Origin: Oryza sativa Japonica Group
Lineage: Eukaryota > Streptophyta > Magnoliopsida > Poales > Poaceae
Length of the DNA: 64,000 nucleotides
NCBI RefSeq assembly: GCF_034140825.1
Contig: NC_089043.1
Location: forward strand, 21,336,001 to 21,400,000
Reading direction: 5' to 3'
The position numbers and the translations under genes were made by a program. Below are positions 61,494-64,000 of the stretch, piece by piece. The stretch's first letter is position 1, and each line of letters begins with the position of its first letter. A model generated the notes under the pieces. That model ran no database searches. It was given only the letters and a program-made list of their open reading frames with translations, and was not told the origin of the DNA.

Positions 61494-62822
61494 TTTAGCC
61501 AGGCCGGCCTAAGATAGGCGGACCAAATTTACTTAAGAAAAGGGGTATTTACACATATACAAGTTTCAGACTTCGACAAGAGGCTGTCGAAGTGAAAGGA
61601 TGTTGCCATCGCAGCAACTTCCTAAAAGAAAAACAAGTTACAGAAGGTTGTTACTCTCCTAAAACATTGAAAACCCCAGCTTCTTTCTAGATTGCCGCTT
61701 CATCTTTAATTGCGCCAAACAGGAACCCCGCTGTTCGGCTCTGAGCGTTTCTTTCCTTCCAAATCATCCAACAGACCAGCAGCACTAAAGTGTCAAATGC
61801 GCTCCTCTGGCTGGTTTGAAAGACCTGCCACCACTCCAACCACCAATCTCCAAGGTCCAATCCGAGCTCTGCCGGCAGCTGGAACCCGGCACCGATCCAA
61901 CCCTTGATCTTTCTCCAGACATTTGAAGTGTAAGGACAGGAGACAAAGAGGTGCTCGCAATCTTCGTCATTGCTCATGCAGAGGGGGCAGGATTGTTGGT
62001 GTGGCCATCCTCGCTTGGTGAGATTGTCGGCCGTGAGACACCTCCCTCTCGGCCAACCACATAAAAAATTTCACTTTGGAAGGTTCTCTAGTGTGCCAAA
62101 TCAGACTGCCACATCTCGCTTCTGTATTTGCCATGAAGAACAGTTCGTAAGCCGAAGCAGGGGTGAACTTCCCATTTGCAGCCCTCTTCCAAACAGTCAC
62201 ATCCTCCTCTCCCCCTTGCACCTGCACCTCCTGGACTGCATCCCAAATCTGAAAATACTCCCCGATGGCTCGATTAGATGGCGCACCTTTGATGTCACAC
62301 ACCCACCTGTGGTTCCTCAACCCCTGAGCCACTGTCAAGCCGGTGCGTTCCACATGGCTGAAAATCAACTGGAACCTCGATTTTATGCTTCCCATTGGCA
62401 ACCAGTCCGCAAGCCGAAACTTCGTGTTTTTTCCATCTCCTACCTCTTGCCGTGATGCTGAGTAGTAGAGGTCTCTCAGATCTTTCGGCTCCACAGTCGC
62501 AACTGTTGTCCAAGGCCGGTCTTGCTGCTCACCCTTCTTAGCCAATCACTTGAGCCGAAGCGCTTTGCCAAAGAAGTCCAGGCTTTTTATACCCAACCCT
62601 CCCTTTTCAAACGGCATACAAACCGCTTTCCAAGCCACCAAACAATGTCCGCCACTCACCTCCTCCTGCCCCTTCCACAGGAACCCCCGACACTTTCTAT
62701 TAATCTCTTTGATCGAACACTGTGGCAGCTCAAGCACCGAGAGGTAGTGCACCGGCAAGGCAAACAGGACAGACTTGATCAGAGTCAGACGATCTCCAGT
62801 AGACAGGAATTTTGGCTTCCAA
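61494..62822 (-). mobile_element. 5'-truncated LINE fragment downstream of the oligopeptidase gene
   Basis: The 15-bp duplication ATCATCAGACCATAT lies at 61479-61493 and 62823-62837. The minus strand encodes LINE ORF2 pieces in order: WKPKFLSTGDRLTLIKSVLFALPVHYL (polymerase 3' part), EPSKVKFFMWLAEREVSHGR, and the zf-RVT half NDEDCEHLFVSCPY with LLVCWMIWKERNAQ. The pieces lie in at least three frames (62827-62546, 62545-61967, 61977-61687), so the copy has several frame breaks. There is no clear poly(A) at the 3' end. It is older-looking than the LINE at 42021. Confidence 0.85.
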
Positions 62823-63074
62823 ATCATCAGACCATATAACTGAGACTGATGAATTGTGAGCGTGCAACTATCTCATAAACTGTAGGGATATGCACATATG
62901 ATTTTCCCCCAGGACATTCTGAGAAAAAAAAAAGTACGAAATAGAAGTGTGGTACCTCAGATAATCTCCAATCAGTTGATTCCAGACTATTGCTGAAAAG
63001 AGAGGCCTGACATTGTAACATGTGCTCCCCATCTTTGGGCAATGAGTTTAAATTCAAAGAGATAAACAAGATGT

Positions 63075-63856
63075 TCATGTATCATGAATCATTTTAATTA
63101 GGAAAGCAGTCTCCAATGCTAATTCCTTGGTTTGCAAATACTTGCTCTCTTCTACAACATCTGTTGTCAAGTTGAGAATTACAGGCCGCTCTGGATCATA
63201 GCGAGTAACTTCTCGGACTTTTGCGACCCATTTAGCTGCTTCCCATACACCAAACCTACCATTTTCAACCACAAAACATATTCATGTCCAGGACAACAGA
63301 ACTACAGAAGCAAACTTGCAATAGCCATTAGCCAGTTATCTTTTCTATTTATCTAGTCTAAGGTTATGTTGTAAATATTACAAGCTTCAATGCTACTCCC
63401 TCCGTTTCACAATGTAAGCCATTCTAACATTTCCCACATTCATATTGTTGTTAATGAATCTAGACATATATATCTATATAGATTCATTAGCATCAATATG
63501 AATATGAGAAATGCTAGAATGACTTACATTGTGAAACGGAGGAAGTAGAAGGTAGTAAGTCATACATAAAATAAAAAAATATCAAGTTGTTGAGCTATTG
63601 TGCATTATGCTGCAGAGGTTTCAGAAGGGGATGGGGGTAGTAAGTACCCACAAAGAAAAGTGTACCTTGTATTAAATGATGATGTCACAAACACTGCTGG
63701 GTAAGGAACATCCTTCTGGATGTTATCATAAGGAGAATACTTCCTGATTGAAAGGAACTCTTCATGGTCCACAGGAAATCCAAACTCTTCGTAATCAATA
63801 GCTGTAAGAGGTAGAATAGGGTGGAGAAGAGTATTGCAAACATCCAAGAAAGGGAC
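63075..63856 (-). CDS. Prolyl oligopeptidase-family protein, 3' exons (partial)
   Basis: Two exons on the minus strand, 63666-63856 and 63075-63255, end at a TGA at 63075-63077. The gene continues past the right edge. The 123 residues seen are the C-terminus of an S9 (protease II-like) protein: LHPILPLTAIDYEEFGFP, SIRKYSPYDNIQKDVPYPAVFVTSSFNTR, FGVWEAAKWVAKVRE and VILNLTTDVVEESKYLQTKE. This matches the plant branch around Arabidopsis At5g66960. At the place where active enzymes have the catalytic Asp (HDPRV-type motif) this reads SFNTRF, and the usual GHGG His motif is not present. The intron between these exons contains a Stowaway MITE. Confidence 0.85.
63396..63545. mobile_element. Stowaway MITE in oligopeptidase intron
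   Basis: The 150-bp near-palindrome has ends 'ctccctccgtttcacaatg' and 'cattgtgaaacggaggaag' and TA on both flanks (63394-63395 and 63546-63547). It is a sister copy of 31514-31664. Confidence 0.9.
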
Positions 63857-64000
63857 CTGGGGGACAAAATGTAAGTCATGAATCATGATGGGCCATTGGT
63901 ATAAATAACAAGATCAGTGGTAATAGTACAAACTGAAGATTACAGGGAAAGGATAACTAATACAGCAATCCCAAACTTGATGAAGAATTTGATAACACAA

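Overview
The window reads as a grass nuclear chromosome, almost certainly rice (Oryza sativa). It has GC-rich first exons, short well-spliced introns, and a dense load of Tourist-, Stowaway- and Mutator-type elements. The leftmost complete gene codes for a 401-residue LysM GPI-anchored protein, which is the length I recall for rice LYP4. That and the neighbouring families suggest chromosome 9. The chromosome assignment is from memory and was not checked against a database.

Layout, left to right. 1-3.4 kb: transposon debris, namely a Mutator-like terminal repeat, a LINE 3' end, and a Tourist/PIF-type element with a GC-rich core. 3.4-6.5 kb: LYP4-like LysM receptor, + strand, five exons. 6.8-7.9 kb: a Tourist MITE, then an inverted-repeat element filled with a repeated near-palindromic TCGAAC-N7-GTTCGA motif. 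8.7-10.2 kb: the 3' half of a plastidic glucose transporter-like gene, + strand. 15-23.6 kb: two intronless nepenthesin-type aspartic proteases flank a divergent ubiquitin-ribosomal protein L40 fusion gene, whose promoter abuts a 1.3-kb Mutator-like element with roughly 390-bp terminal repeats. 25.2-28.5 kb: an 11-exon GT31 beta-1,3-galactosyltransferase, - strand. 29.5-31.7 kb: MITEs, including a nested Stowaway pair. 33.1-35.0 kb: TMEM50 homologue, - strand. 35-41 kb: gene-poor, with a Tourist MITE and a possible Helitron 3' terminus. 41.3-44.1 kb: p24-delta cargo receptor, + strand, with a LINE in intron 1. 44.3-45.7 kb: annexin, - strand. 48.1-50.1 kb: thylakoidal processing peptidase, - strand. 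53.8-59.0 kb: nucleoporin NUP58, - strand, with a Pack-MULE carrying a double-A20 zinc-finger fragment in intron 2. 61.5-62.8 kb: a LINE fragment. 63.1 kb to the right edge: the 3' exons of a prolyl-oligopeptidase-family gene, - strand.

The genes are independent eukaryotic units, not operons. They cover pattern recognition (LYP4), secretion and wall metabolism (aspartic proteases, GT31, p24, TMEM50), plastid protein maturation, nuclear pore and ribosome/ubiquitin functions. Exon boundaries were read by hand from GT/AG sites and reading-frame continuity. The totals closed exactly (401, 140, 393, 141, 212, 319, 411 and 467 residues), which supports them.

The most unusual items are the TCGAAC-N7-GTTCGA array, the A20-carrying Pack-MULE inside NUP58, the long-TIR Mutator-like element at the L40 promoter, the divergent L40 tail and the truncated transporter.
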